Source: Leucobacter sp. UBA1945
Lineage (GTDB): Bacteria > Actinomycetota > Actinomycetes > Actinomycetales > Microbacteriaceae
Length of the DNA stretch: 15,360 nucleotides
Direction: 5' to 3'
Assembly: GCA_002336855.1 (NCBI GenBank)
Contig: DDEV01000061.1
Span: forward strand, 1 to 15,360
The notes beneath the pieces are model-generated. The model worked only from the letters and a program-made list of their open reading frames with translations. It was not told the origin of the DNA and did no database searches. Positions 6,740 to 14,059 of this stretch are shown here, in pieces. Position numbers and translations under genes: made by a program. Numbering within the stretch: the first letter of the stretch is position 1; each line of letters starts with the position of its first letter.

Positions 6740-8133
6740 GCGAGTGGTGGCTGCTCGCGTTCGGTGTGATTCTCACGTTCGGCACGGGCGTCTTCGTGGC
6801 ATCCGAATTTTCACTTGTGGCGTTGGATCGGCAAGATCTCGAGCGACGCCGCGAGCAGGGCGAACGCGGCCTCGACGGCGTGATTCGTGGCCTACGGATC
6901 ACTTCGACGCACCTCTCGAGCGCGCAGCTGGGTATTACACTGACCACGCTGCTCGCCGGTTACACACTCGAGCCCGCGTTCAGCAGCATGCTCGACCCAC
7001 TTCTCGCAGGAATGGGCGTAGCTGAGGGGCTGCGCCGCGCCATCAGCGCCCCGCTCGCCGTGGTGATCGCCACGATCATCTCGATGGTGATCGGCGAGCT
7101 CGTTCCTAAGAACTTCGCACTCGCGAAGCCGCTGCAGGCCGCCCGCGCCGTCATGCCGCTGCAGGCAGGGTTTACCGCCATCTTCAAGCCGGCGATCCTC
7201 GTCTTGAACGGCAGCGCCAACGGGCTGTTGCGAGCGATCGGTATCGAACCCAAGGAAGAACTTTCGGGGGCTCGCACCGCCGAGGAGCTCAGCTCGCTCG
7301 TGCGCCACTCGGCGAGCGCGGGCCTGCTCGAGGCCGACACTGCCACGTTGCTCGACCGAACGCTGCGCTTCTCAGAGCACACCGCGGCAGACGTGATGAC
7401 CCCGCGCACGCGCATCGAGAGCATCCACAGGCTCGACCCGTCGCAGGCGGTGCTCGAACTCGCCGGGCGCACCGGGTTCTCGAGGTTTCCGGTGATCGAC
7501 GAGGATCGCGATGACATCGTCGGCGTGGTACACGTGAAGCACGCGGTCGCTGTGCCCCGGCCGAAGCGGCCAGAGGTGCCCGTCGCCGCGATCATCGAAG
7601 ACGTCGTGCGCGTGCCAGAGACCATGCGACTCGATCAGCTGCTCGAAGAGCTGCGCACCTCGGGGTTTCAGCTCGCGATCGTCGTCGATGAGTACGGCGG
7701 AACCGCGGGCCTCGTGACCCTTGAAGACCTGGTCGAAGAGCTCGTCGGTGAGGTCGCTGACGAGCACGACCGCGCACGCGCCGGCGTCGTGGGTGACGCG
7801 TCAGAGATGACGATCCCCGCTGACCTGCGCCCCGACGAGGTGCTCGAGCAGACCGGTGTCGATATTCCTGAGAGCGACGACTACGACACGATCGCCGGAT
7901 TCGTGCTGCTCGAACTCGGTCGCATTCCAGAGCTCGGCGACGAGGTGCCGCTCGAAGACGGCTCGCGCCTTCGTGTCGAGCGCATGGAGGGCCACCGCAT
8001 TTCGCGGATCAAGTACTTTGCTGCGCCGAGCCCGGCAGACGGCGCGACCGCCGACACGGGTGCGATCGACGTGACTTCGGGGGATCCTCTTCGTAAAGAA
8101 CCCGGCCACGACGCGAAGGGAGGTGCCTCGTGA
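6736..8133 (+). CDS. CNNM/CorC-family membrane transporter (DUF21, CBS pair, CorC_HlyC domain)
   Basis: Integral membrane protein of 465 aa from the family often annotated as hemolysin or Mg2+/Co2+ efflux protein; characterised members move or sense Mg2+. The DUF21 membrane domain covers about residues 1-190, with hydrophobic segments near 6-27, 63-86, 102-124 and 138-157 and the conserved GELVPKN motif at 120-126. Two CBS domains follow (about 216-270 and 284-340, with VDEYGGTAGLVTLEDLVEE), then a CorC_HlyC domain (about 355-430) and a disordered tail. CBS pairs in this family bind Mg-ATP. The ATG has a G-rich ribosome site that can be hidden by the leader hairpin, and it overlaps the leader ORF stop. 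The gene's own stop overlaps the GTG of the next family member, so the two are probably made together and may form a heterodimer. Transport direction and ion cannot be read from sequence. Confidence 0.93.
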   Translation: MSEWWLLAFGVILTFGTGVFVASEFSLVALDRQDLERRREQGERGLDGVIRGLRITSTHLSSAQLGITLTTLLAGYTLEPAFSSMLDPLLAGMGVAEGLRRAISAPLAVVIATIISMVIGELVPKNFALAKPLQAARAVMPLQAGFTAIFKPAILVLNGSANGLLRAIGIEPKEELSGARTAEELSSLVRHSASAGLLEADTATLLDRTLRFSEHTAADVMTPRTRIESIHRLDPSQAVLELAGRTGFSRFPVIDEDRDDIVGVVHVKHAVAVPRPKRPEVPVAAIIEDVVRVPETMRLDQLLEELRTSGFQLAIVVDEYGGTAGLVTLEDLVEELVGEVADEHDRARAGVVGDASEMTIPADLRPDEVLEQTGVDIPESDDYDTIAGFVLLELGRIPELGDEVPLEDGSRLRVERMEGHRISRIKYFAAPSPADGATADTGAIDVTSGDPLRKEPGHDAKGGAS

Positions 8134-9179
8134 GCGACTGGATGGGAATCGTCTGGCTCGTCGTGCTGCTGCTCGCGAACGCCTTCTTCGTCGGCGCCGA
8201 ATTCGCGGTGATCTCTGCGCGCCGCTCGCAGATCGAGCCGCTCGCCGAAGCCGGCTCGAAGCGCGCGAAAACCGCGCTCTGGGCCATGGAACACGCGACG
8301 CTTATGCTCGCCACGAGTCAGCTCGGCATCACGGTGTGCTCGCTGCTCATTCTGAACGTGTCAGAACCGGCGATTCACCACCTGCTCGAGGGGCCGCTCG
8401 CCTGGACGGGGCTGTCGGCCGAGGTTGTGTCGATCGCCGCGTTCGTCATCACGCTCTTGCTGGTGTCGTACCTGCACGTCGTGTTCGGCGAGATGGTGCC
8501 GAAGAATGCGGCCTTCTCGATGCCCGACCAAGCCGTGTTGCTGCTCGCGCCGCCGCTCGTTTGGGTGTCGCGCGTGTTCAGGCACATCATTGCCGCGCTG
8601 AACGCCATTGCGAATGGCATTCTGCGGCTCTTCGGCGTCGAACCGAAGAACGAGGCGAACAGCACGTACACGCTCGAAGAGGTGGCGGGCATCGTCAGCC
8701 ACTCGACGCGCGAGGGTCTGCTCGAAGACCACAGCGGCACGCTGAGCGCGGCGTTCGACTTCACCGAGAAGCGCGCGCAAGACATTCTCGTGCCGAGCGA
8801 CAAGCTCGTGGCGATGCCGGCGGGCTCGACCCCCGGCGACGTCGAGACGGCAGTGGCAAAGCACGGCTTCTCGCGCTATCCGATGCGCGGCGAGAGCGGC
8901 GAGCTTGTCGGCTACGTACACATCAAGGATCTGCTGCGGCTCGGCGAGGAACGTATCACGCAGCCGATCCCGGCCAAGCGCATTCGCGAGATGCTGACGC
9001 TGCGCGACGACACCGACCTCGAAGACGTGCTGGCGCGCATGCAGGGGCGGGGCGTGCACCTCGCGCGCGCCGTCGATGCGACTGGCCGCGAGATGGGCGT
9101 GCTCTTTCTCGAGGACGTCATCGAGGAGCTGGTGGGCGAGGTGCACGACGCCACGAAGCGCCAGCGCTACTCGGACTGA
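8130..9179 (+). CDS. second CNNM-family membrane protein (DUF21 + CBS pair, no CorC_HlyC domain)
   Basis: Paralogue of the preceding gene, 349 aa. The DUF21 domain (about 1-190) has membrane segments near 5-27, 60-78, 97-118 and 134-152 and the motif GEMVPKNAAFS at 120-130. Two CBS-like repeats follow at about 213-270 and 285-340, ending IEELVGEVHD. It lacks the C-terminal CorC_HlyC domain of its neighbour and keeps only a degenerate version of the second CBS signature (VDATGREMG in place of VDEYGGTAG). The GTG start overlaps the previous stop (GTGA) and has GGGAGG at 8118-8123 with a 6-nt spacer. Tandem CNNM genes of unequal length are common in actinobacteria, and heteromeric assembly is plausible. 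No clear terminator follows it. Confidence 0.92.
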   Translation: MSDWMGIVWLVVLLLANAFFVGAEFAVISARRSQIEPLAEAGSKRAKTALWAMEHATLMLATSQLGITVCSLLILNVSEPAIHHLLEGPLAWTGLSAEVVSIAAFVITLLLVSYLHVVFGEMVPKNAAFSMPDQAVLLLAPPLVWVSRVFRHIIAALNAIANGILRLFGVEPKNEANSTYTLEEVAGIVSHSTREGLLEDHSGTLSAAFDFTEKRAQDILVPSDKLVAMPAGSTPGDVETAVAKHGFSRYPMRGESGELVGYVHIKDLLRLGEERITQPIPAKRIREMLTLRDDTDLEDVLARMQGRGVHLARAVDATGREMGVLFLEDVIEELVGEVHDATKRQRYSD

Positions 9180-9250
9180 ACGTCGCGCGCGGCGGGCTCA
9201 TGCCTGGGCCTATTCGTGCTGCCTGTCTCGTGTGGTCAGGAGCGCTGAGA

Positions 9251-9328
9251 GTGAGCGCCACCGCCGAGACTGAGCGTCTTTTCACGTAAATCTGGCTCAG
9301 GTTCGGCGATCTGGCTCAGATTTGGCGA
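9251..9328 (+). repeat. left copy of a four-unit palindromic intergenic repeat
   Basis: Four units recur with a 19-bp period. TGAGC occurs at 9252 and 9271; after an 18-nt loop, the opposite orientation (CTCAG) occurs at 9296 and 9315. The last two units, TCTGGCTCAGGTTCGGCGA and TCTGGCTCAGATTTGGCGA, are tandem with two mismatches. The inner arms GCCGAGACTGAGC (9263-9275) and GGCTCAGGTTCGGC (9294-9307) are near complementary, so the element can form a hairpin or cruciform. A relative lies beyond the next gene in what looks like the opposite orientation. Confidence 0.75.
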
Positions 9329-9452
9329 GGGGAGTCGGCCCAGGTCCGTCGCAATTGTCGCTCACAGGAGTCCCGTTTTTGGGTTATGCACCGATTTCGC
9401 GGGTAATCCCGAAACCGCGCCGCCGTGTTCATGCTCCAGGCATGCTGGTGCG

Positions 9453-10442
9453 ATGGACCACGAAATTCGAATCCAGATGATGCGAGAGAAAATTCTGCCT
9501 CGCGCTCTCTTACTGAATCAAGGTAAGACTGATCGATCTATTTCGCGCGAGGTGCAGCAGGGGTACCTGACACGAATCATCCCGGGGTACTTCATGCTGC
9601 GTGCGCATTGGGATGGTCTTTACGGCGAAGAACGTTTGCTCGCGCGAACGCTGGTGATCGCACATTTGCATCGCGGCAGGGAGATAGTCTTTTCGCATTA
9701 CTCCGCAGCAGCGCTCTGGGGACTCCCGCTGTATCGTCACCATGCCGGTCGCGTGCATGTGTACACTCCTCGCGAACGTCCTGGTCGAAGTGCAGGCGTT
9801 GTAGTTCGCCACGCAGCATCGTTGGCGCAAGAACAGGTGGAATCGGTAGCAGGGATCGCCGTGACAAGCCTCTCGAGGACGATGGTTGATCTTGCAAGGC
9901 TCGCCTCGACGGAGGTCGCGGTTGGCGTGGCTGACGCGGGGCTCCGCAAGATGTTTCGCTCGGATCACGGGCGGGTCGATCCCGCGATAGAAGATTGGCG
10001 AGGGTCGCAGCTTGAGCTGCTTGATGCCATGCCGCGCGTTCGCGGCGTGCGCAGCGCTCGCAAAGTGTTGGAGTTTGCCGATCCTCGTGCGGACTCGGTC
10101 GCCGAAAGCGTCAGCAGGTTGCAGTTTGCTCGGCTGAGGGTCGAGGTCGACATTCAGGTGATGGTGCGCGGTGCAGAGGGGAGGCGGTACTGGCTCGATT
10201 TTAAGTTCATCGGTCAGGCGGCGTTTGGCGAAGTCGACGGACGGTCGAAGTACACCGACGAGAAATTGCTGAACGGGCAGACCCCGCATGAGCGAGTGCT
10301 GGAGGAGAAACGCCGAGAAGACGACATTCGAGGTGTCACCGGTGACCGGCTGGTGCGCTGGATGCCGGAAGCGATCGAGACGGCTGATCGATTGGGGCGT
10401 CGCATGCTTGCGTTCGGGCTGAGAGTGCCCGCACTGGAATGA
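9453..10442 (+). CDS. orphan AbiEi-like winged-helix protein with PD-(D/E)XK/DUF559-like C-terminus
   Basis: 329-aa soluble protein of uncertain role. The N-terminal portion (ISREVQQGYLTRIIPGYFML, then FSHYSAAALWGLP) resembles the winged-helix domain of type IV (AbiEi) antitoxin-related proteins common in actinobacteria. The C-terminal portion has WLDFKFIGQAAFGEVDGRSKY (Asp249, Glu260, Asp262, Lys266), then an Arg/Glu-rich helix and a basic GDRLVRWMP end. This layout recalls DUF559/Vsr-like endonuclease folds. No AbiEii-type nucleotidyltransferase toxin is adjacent. The ATG has only a poor ribosome site; an ATGATG at 9477-9482 is an alternative start. The gene is visibly more AT-rich than its neighbours and lies between two copies of a structured repeat, which suggests horizontal gain. 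DNA cleavage, repression or a defence role are all unproven. Confidence 0.75.
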   Translation: MDHEIRIQMMREKILPRALLLNQGKTDRSISREVQQGYLTRIIPGYFMLRAHWDGLYGEERLLARTLVIAHLHRGREIVFSHYSAAALWGLPLYRHHAGRVHVYTPRERPGRSAGVVVRHAASLAQEQVESVAGIAVTSLSRTMVDLARLASTEVAVGVADAGLRKMFRSDHGRVDPAIEDWRGSQLELLDAMPRVRGVRSARKVLEFADPRADSVAESVSRLQFARLRVEVDIQVMVRGAEGRRYWLDFKFIGQAAFGEVDGRSKYTDEKLLNGQTPHERVLEEKRREDDIRGVTGDRLVRWMPEAIETADRLGRRMLAFGLRVPALE

Positions 10443-10474
10443 GTAGAAGCTGAGTTCGGTCTGGCTCGTCGAGA

Positions 10475-10550
10475 ATGAGCCTTACCGCCGATACTGAGCC
10501 ACGTATGCGTGAGAAAGGGCTCAGTCTCGGCGATGAGACTCAGTTTCGGA
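10475..10550 (-). repeat. right copy of the four-unit palindromic repeat, inverted relative to the left copy
   Basis: It has the same architecture as the copy at 9251-9328. TGAGC occurs at 10476 and 10495, a 17-nt loop follows, then CTCAG at 10520 and 10539, again with 19-bp spacing. The inner arms GCCGATACTGAGCC (10487-10500) and GGCTCAGTCTCGGC (10518-10531) differ by one base pair. Read on the minus strand, the loop (CTTTCTCACGCATACGT) resembles the left loop better than it does on the plus strand, so the copies seem mirror-imaged around the orphan gene. It fills most of the gap between that gene and metX. Confidence 0.75.
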
Positions 10551-10645
10551 GGGCAGGAAGATAAGCACGGGCTCTCTGGGCGCTGCCAGTGGTGCTTGGC
10601 GTGCTTGCTGGGCTTGCTGCGCGTGCCGAGCTGCGCGCGGCGGCG

Positions 10646-11851
10646 CTAGATCTCCAGCAGGCGGGTGAGCTCTTCGCCCACGCGCTCGAACTCGATCAAG
10701 AATGCGTCGTGCCCGAACGGGCTGTCGAGGCGCGTTGCGAGCCCGCTGTCGAGGCTGCCCGGGCTGTGCGCGGCAATGATGTCTTGCCCGTCTAGTGTGA
10801 ACAGGCGATCGCTTGGAATGCCGAGCACGAGCGTCGGCAGTGTGATCTGCGAGAGCGCCGCGGCGATCCCACCGCGGCCGCGCCCGACGTCGTGCGAGTT
10901 CATCGCCTGCACGAGCGTGAGGTAGCTGTTGGCATCGAAGCGGCGGGTGAACTTGTTGCCGTGAAAGTCGAGATAGCTCTCGACTGCGAATCGCCCGCCG
11001 CCGCCGAGCGGGCTCACCGCCGACTGCCAGGCACGCCCGAAGCGCTCGTCGAGCTCGGTGTTGCTGCGGTAGTTCAGCAGGGCCAGGCGGCGGGCGGTCG
11101 CGAGCCCGTGGTGGGGGCCGATGCCGTCGGGCGCGTCGTAGTAGTTGCCGCCGCGCCAGGCCGGGTCTGAGCGAATCGCCTCGAGCTGCACCAGGTTAAG
11201 GCCGATCTGATCGGCGGTAGTCACGGGGGGAGCGGCGATCACCGCGAGCTTCTCAGTGCGGCCCGGAAACAGCAGCTCCCACTCGATGGCGTGCATGCCG
11301 CCCATCGACCCGCCGATCACCGCCGCGAACCGCGAAATGCCGAGCTCGTCGGCGAAGACGGCAGTAGCAGCGACCTGGTCGCGAATCGTCAGGTACGGAA
11401 ACCGAGAGCCCCACTCGCGCCCGTCCGGGTCGAGGCTGGCCGGCCCCGTCGAGCCCTGGCAGCCGCCCAGCACGTTCGGCGCGACGATGAAATAGCGCTC
11501 CGTGTCGAGCACCTTGCCGGGGCCCACGATCTCTGCCCACCAGCCGTCGGTGGGGTGGCCTGGACCCGCACTACCGACGAGGTGGCTGTCGCCGGTGAGC
11601 GCGTGAAACACGAGAACCGCGTTGTCGCGTGCGGCATTCAGCTCGCCGAAGCTCTCGTACGAGATGCGCGCGTGCGGAATGCGCTCGCCCGCCTCGGTCT
11701 CGACCGTGCCGATCTGCACGAACTTGCGGTCGCCGACCGGGTCGCCGTCGCGCCACGCGCCGCTGATCGGCGGGCGCCCGATGATGGCGCGCAACTGCGC
11801 ATCGGTGATGAAGTCCGTCGGAAACGAATCTTCGGGTGTCTGCCAGTCCAT
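10646..11851 (-). CDS. metX: homoserine O-acetyltransferase
   Basis: Cytosolic alpha/beta-hydrolase-fold enzyme (401 aa) that transfers acetyl from acetyl-CoA to L-homoserine, giving O-acetyl-L-homoserine for methionine synthesis. Visible: the nucleophile elbow GGSMGG (Ser182), with Asp348 in PSDRLFT and His381 in FGHDAFL completing the triad. NVLGGCQGSTGP and LTGDSH stretches are typical of the family. The ATG at 11851 has only a weak GGTGA in front. It lies 45 bases downstream of a short leader ORF and about 175 bases downstream of the strong metY terminator. Despite sharing the strand and pathway with metY, it therefore probably has its own promoter or relies on read-through. A succinyl-CoA preference is possible in this fold but less likely beside a MetY-type partner. 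Confidence 0.95.
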   Translation of the reverse strand: MDWQTPEDSFPTDFITDAQLRAIIGRPPISGAWRDGDPVGDRKFVQIGTVETEAGERIPHARISYESFGELNAARDNAVLVFHALTGDSHLVGSAGPGHPTDGWWAEIVGPGKVLDTERYFIVAPNVLGGCQGSTGPASLDPDGREWGSRFPYLTIRDQVAATAVFADELGISRFAAVIGGSMGGMHAIEWELLFPGRTEKLAVIAAPPVTTADQIGLNLVQLEAIRSDPAWRGGNYYDAPDGIGPHHGLATARRLALLNYRSNTELDERFGRAWQSAVSPLGGGGRFAVESYLDFHGNKFTRRFDANSYLTLVQAMNSHDVGRGRGGIAAALSQITLPTLVLGIPSDRLFTLDGQDIIAAHSPGSLDSGLATRLDSPFGHDAFLIEFERVGEELTRLLEI

Positions 11852-11893
11852 AGTTCACCATTCTGGCCGAGATCGAGGGGGCGCGAGCGATTG

Positions 11894-11935
11894 TTACGGG
11901 CCTTGCCGCGACCGCGCCGTACGGCCGACGTACAT
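11894..11935 (-). CDS. 13-codon leader mini-ORF ahead of metX
   Basis: The minus-strand ATG at 11933-11935 encodes MYVGRTARSRQGP and then TAA. A good ribosome site, GGGAG (11941-11945), precedes it with a 5-nt spacer, better than the site of metX itself. The first four codons (ATGTACGTCGGC) are one arm of a perfect 12-bp inverted repeat whose other arm lies 57 bases upstream. This suggests a leader peptide or a translated attenuator for metX. The peptide has no run of Met or Cys codons, so it is not an obvious amino-acid attenuator. Chance occurrence of so short an ORF cannot be excluded. Confidence 0.4.
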   Translation of the reverse strand: MYVGRTARSRQGP

Positions 11936-12004
11936 GGTTTCTCCCGGAGTGCAGGTTCTGGAGCGCGCAAACCGGGTACTTCGGGCCAAATTATGTACGT
12001 CGGC
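11924..12004 (-). promoter_or_regulatory. 12-bp perfect inverted repeat in the metX upstream region
   Basis: GCCGACGTACAT (11924-11935) and ATGTACGTCGGC (11993-12004) are exact reverse complements enclosing 57 bases. That interval also has CCCGG/CCGGG arms able to pair inside. If the RNA starts above 12004, the structure would hide the mini-ORF start codon. The distal arm also overlaps a -10-like CATAAT (11990-11995, minus strand, no clear -35), so it could instead be a pair of operator half-sites. I do not recognise a SAM-I, SAM-II or SAM-IV riboswitch core here. Confidence 0.45.
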
Positions 12005-12026
12005 GGCTATCAGGGGCGCGAAGGCA

Positions 12027-12072
12027 AAAGCGGGGGTGAGGATCAGCATGCTCTGATCCTCACCCCCGCTTT
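12027..12072 (-). terminator. strong intrinsic terminator after metY
   Basis: There is a perfect 20-bp stem (12027-12046 with 12053-12072) and a 6-nt loop CATGCT, rich in GC at its base. On the minus strand the stem ends in CTTTTG. It begins 30 bases past the metY stop and should end most metY transcripts before metX. The symmetric arms would also work in the opposite direction, but no plus-strand gene reads into it. Confidence 0.9.
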
Positions 12073-12102
12073 CTCGGGCTGTGCCACCCGAAATCCGCGA
12101 GA

Positions 12103-13431
12103 CTACGCGTTGGCGCGCGCTGACTCCACAACCGCGCGGGCGGCTGCGAAGCCTGCCTCGAGGTCTGCCTTGATGTCGTCGATGTGCTCGAGGCCGATCG
12201 ACAGGCGAATCAGGCCTGGGGTCACGCCAGCGGTGAGCTGCTGCTCGGGAGTGAGCTGAGAGTGCGTGGTCGAGGCCGGGTGAATGACGAGCGAGCGCAC
12301 GTCGCCGATGTTCGCGACGTGGCTGAAGAGCTCGAGGCTGTTCACGAAGGCCTTGCCGGCGTCAACGCCGCCCTTGAGTTCGAACGAGAGCACCGCGCCG
12401 ACGCCCTTGGGGGCGTACTTGTTGGCATTCGCGTACCAGGGCGAGGTGGGCAGGCCCGAGTACCAGACGGTCGCAACATCGCTCTGCGCGTCGAGCCACT
12501 CCGAGACCTCCTGGGCGTTCTGCACGTGGCGCTCGATGCGCAGCGACAGGGTCTCGATGCCCTGCAGCAGCTGCCAGGCGCTCTGCGGGGCGATCGATGA
12601 GCCCAGGTCGCGCAGCAGCTGCACGCGCGCCTTGATGATGTAGGCGATCGGGTCGCCGACGGCCTGCGTGTAGACAACTCCGTTGTACGAGGCGTCGGGG
12701 GTGTTCAGGCCGGGGAAGCGCTCTGCGTGCTCAGACCACGGGAACTTGCCGCCGTCGACGATCACACCGCCAAGGGTGGTGCCGTGGCCGCCGAGAAACT
12801 TCGTCGCCGAGTGCAGCACGATGTCGGCACCGTGCTCGAGCGGGCGCACGAGGTAGGGGCTTGCGACGGTGTTGTCGATGATGAGCGGCAGGCCGTTCTC
12901 ATGGGCGACGTCGGCGACTGCCTGAATGTCGAGCACGTTCGAGCGCGGGTTCGCGATCGACTCGGCGAAGAACAGTTTCGTGTTCGGGCGAACGGCGCGC
13001 TGCCATGCTGCGGGATCGTCCTGATCCTCGACGAAGGTCACCTCGATACCGAGCTTCGCGAGCGTGAACTTGAAGAGGTTGTAGGTGCCGCCGTAGATCG
13101 ATGACGACGAGACGATGTGATCGCCTGCCTGTGCGATGTTCAATACGGCGTAGGTCGAAGCGGCCTGGCCGCTCGACAGCAGCAGTGCCGCAGTGCCGCC
13201 CTCGAGCGCGGCGATGCGCTGCTCGGCGACGTCTTGCGTGGGGTTCGTGATGCGGGTGTAGATCGGACCGAGCTCGGCGAGCGCGAAGCGGTTGGCAGCC
13301 TGATCGGTGTTCTCGAATACGAATGCTGTGGTCTGATGGATAGGCAGAGCGCGCGAGCCGGTGACGGGGTCGGGCTGCTGGCCTGCGTGAATTTGCTTGG
13401 TCTCGAAGTTCCAAGTGGTCTGATCGCTCAT
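12103..13431 (-). CDS. metY: O-acetylhomoserine aminocarboxypropyltransferase (O-acetylhomoserine sulfhydrylase)
   Basis: PLP-dependent Cys/Met-metabolism enzyme of 442 aa that joins O-acetylhomoserine and sulfide to give homocysteine, the direct sulfhydrylation route. Visible: FETKQIHAGQQPDPVTGSRALPIHQTTAFVF at the N-terminus, SSGQAA, the region ahead of the PLP site (VDNT replaced by IDNTVASPYL), and the Schiff-base Lys211 in SATKFLGGHG. The C-terminal RSLVIHPASTTHSQL is typical of the gamma-family. The reading frame is open upstream, but the ATG at 13431 has AGGAG (13438-13442) with a 6-nt spacer and matches the family N-terminus (MSDQTTWNF). It lies upstream of metX on the same strand, with a strong terminator between, and is divergent from the SHOCT-SDR-ung genes. 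No riboswitch was recognised in its leader. The length suits MetY rather than the shorter MetB/MetZ enzymes. Confidence 0.95.
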   Translation of the reverse strand: MSDQTTWNFETKQIHAGQQPDPVTGSRALPIHQTTAFVFENTDQAANRFALAELGPIYTRITNPTQDVAEQRIAALEGGTAALLLSSGQAASTYAVLNIAQAGDHIVSSSSIYGGTYNLFKFTLAKLGIEVTFVEDQDDPAAWQRAVRPNTKLFFAESIANPRSNVLDIQAVADVAHENGLPLIIDNTVASPYLVRPLEHGADIVLHSATKFLGGHGTTLGGVIVDGGKFPWSEHAERFPGLNTPDASYNGVVYTQAVGDPIAYIIKARVQLLRDLGSSIAPQSAWQLLQGIETLSLRIERHVQNAQEVSEWLDAQSDVATVWYSGLPTSPWYANANKYAPKGVGAVLSFELKGGVDAGKAFVNSLELFSHVANIGDVRSLVIHPASTTHSQLTPEQQLTAGVTPGLIRLSIGLEHIDDIKADLEAGFAAARAVVESARANA

Positions 13432-13592
13432 GGGGTGCTCCTGTAAAGAAAGGTGAAGAAGAGATTGTGTGGGTACGAGGATCGCATTAAGTGCGTGCTC
13501 TGAGCGTACGGAGGCGGCGGGAGGCCAGCAAGCATGCTCGACACGCGACGTCACAATACGGCCACGTTAGCGGTCGTGCTCGGCGGCAATGG

Positions 13593-13622
13593 CTGCCATA
13601 GGCCGCGGGAACTCAATAGAAT
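13593..13622 (+). promoter_or_regulatory. possible sigma-A-type promoter for the SHOCT-SDR-ung genes
   Basis: TAGAAT (13617-13622) is a good -10 match. CTGCCA (13593-13598) is a 4-of-6 -35 match at 18-bp spacing. The predicted transcript would carry a leader of about 45 bases before the ATG at 13674. The rest of the 13432-13673 gap must also hold the metY promoter, for which I see no convincing pair of boxes. Confidence 0.4.
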
Positions 13623-13673
13623 CAAGGAGCACGGGGGCGACCACGGTGGTTGTGAAGTGCAGGAGAAATACAC

Positions 13674-14057
13674 ATGTCATTCTGGACAACCATCTGGGAC
13701 GCTATCTGGTGGTTTATCACCGTCTTCGTCTTCATCGCCTATCTGATGGCGCTGTTCTCGATCATCACCGATCTCTTCCGCGATCGTAAGCTGAATGGCT
13801 GGGTCAAGGCTCTGTGGTTCATCTTCCTGATCTTCCTGCCATTCGTCACCGCGCTCGTGTACCTCATCGCGCGCGGCCGCGGCATGGGCGAGCGCCAGGC
13901 AGAGCAGATCCGCGAGGTGAAGCAGGCACAGGATGACTACATCCGTCAGGTAGCAGCCGGCCCGGCCGCTGAGATCGCCGAGGCAAAGAAGCTGCTCGAT
14001 TCGGGCGCGATCACGCAGGCCGAGTTTGAAGCGCTCAAGGCAAAGGCTCTGGCCTAA
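13674..14057 (+). CDS. small two-helix membrane protein with PLDc_N-like region and C-terminal SHOCT domain
   Basis: 127-aa inner-membrane protein of unknown function. Hydrophobic helices span about residues 8-32 (rich in Trp and Phe) and 45-66, separated by a short charged loop (RDRKLNG), a layout like the phospholipase-D N-terminal (PLDc_N) family. A charged linker rich in Glu and Gln follows, and the last 30 residues (EIAEAKKLLDSGAITQAEFEALKAKAL) are a typical SHOCT motif, a short oligomerisation helix pair found at protein ends. The start is supported by AGGAG (13661-13665) with an 8-nt spacer. It is the first gene of a probable operon with the SDR gene only 2 bases downstream. Nothing in the sequence shows a link to the SDR reaction. 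Confidence 0.85.
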   Translation: MSFWTTIWDAIWWFITVFVFIAYLMALFSIITDLFRDRKLNGWVKALWFIFLIFLPFVTALVYLIARGRGMGERQAEQIREVKQAQDDYIRQVAAGPAAEIAEAKKLLDSGAITQAEFEALKAKALA

Positions 14058-14059
14058 AT

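Noticed and set aside
8123..9289. 388-codon frame overlapping the second CNNM gene
   Set aside because: It is an Arg/Ala/His-rich frame shadow of a gene with clear DUF21 and CBS features.
9251..10550. Insertion sequence with terminal inverted repeats
   Set aside because: The enclosed protein has no transposase motif and no target-site duplication was evident; kept as a flanking-repeat finding instead.
10589..10795. 68-codon plus-strand frame at the metX 3' end
   Set aside because: It mostly overlaps metX antisense and has no motifs.
11852..12026. SAM riboswitch ahead of metX
   Set aside because: No recognisable SAM-I, SAM-II or SAM-IV core was found by eye; a covariance-model search would settle it.
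11993..12056. Plus-strand ORF beginning MYVGG from the other arm of the metX inverted repeat
   Set aside because: It has no ribosome site and runs through the metY terminator; the similarity to the minus-strand peptide start is just the inverted repeat.
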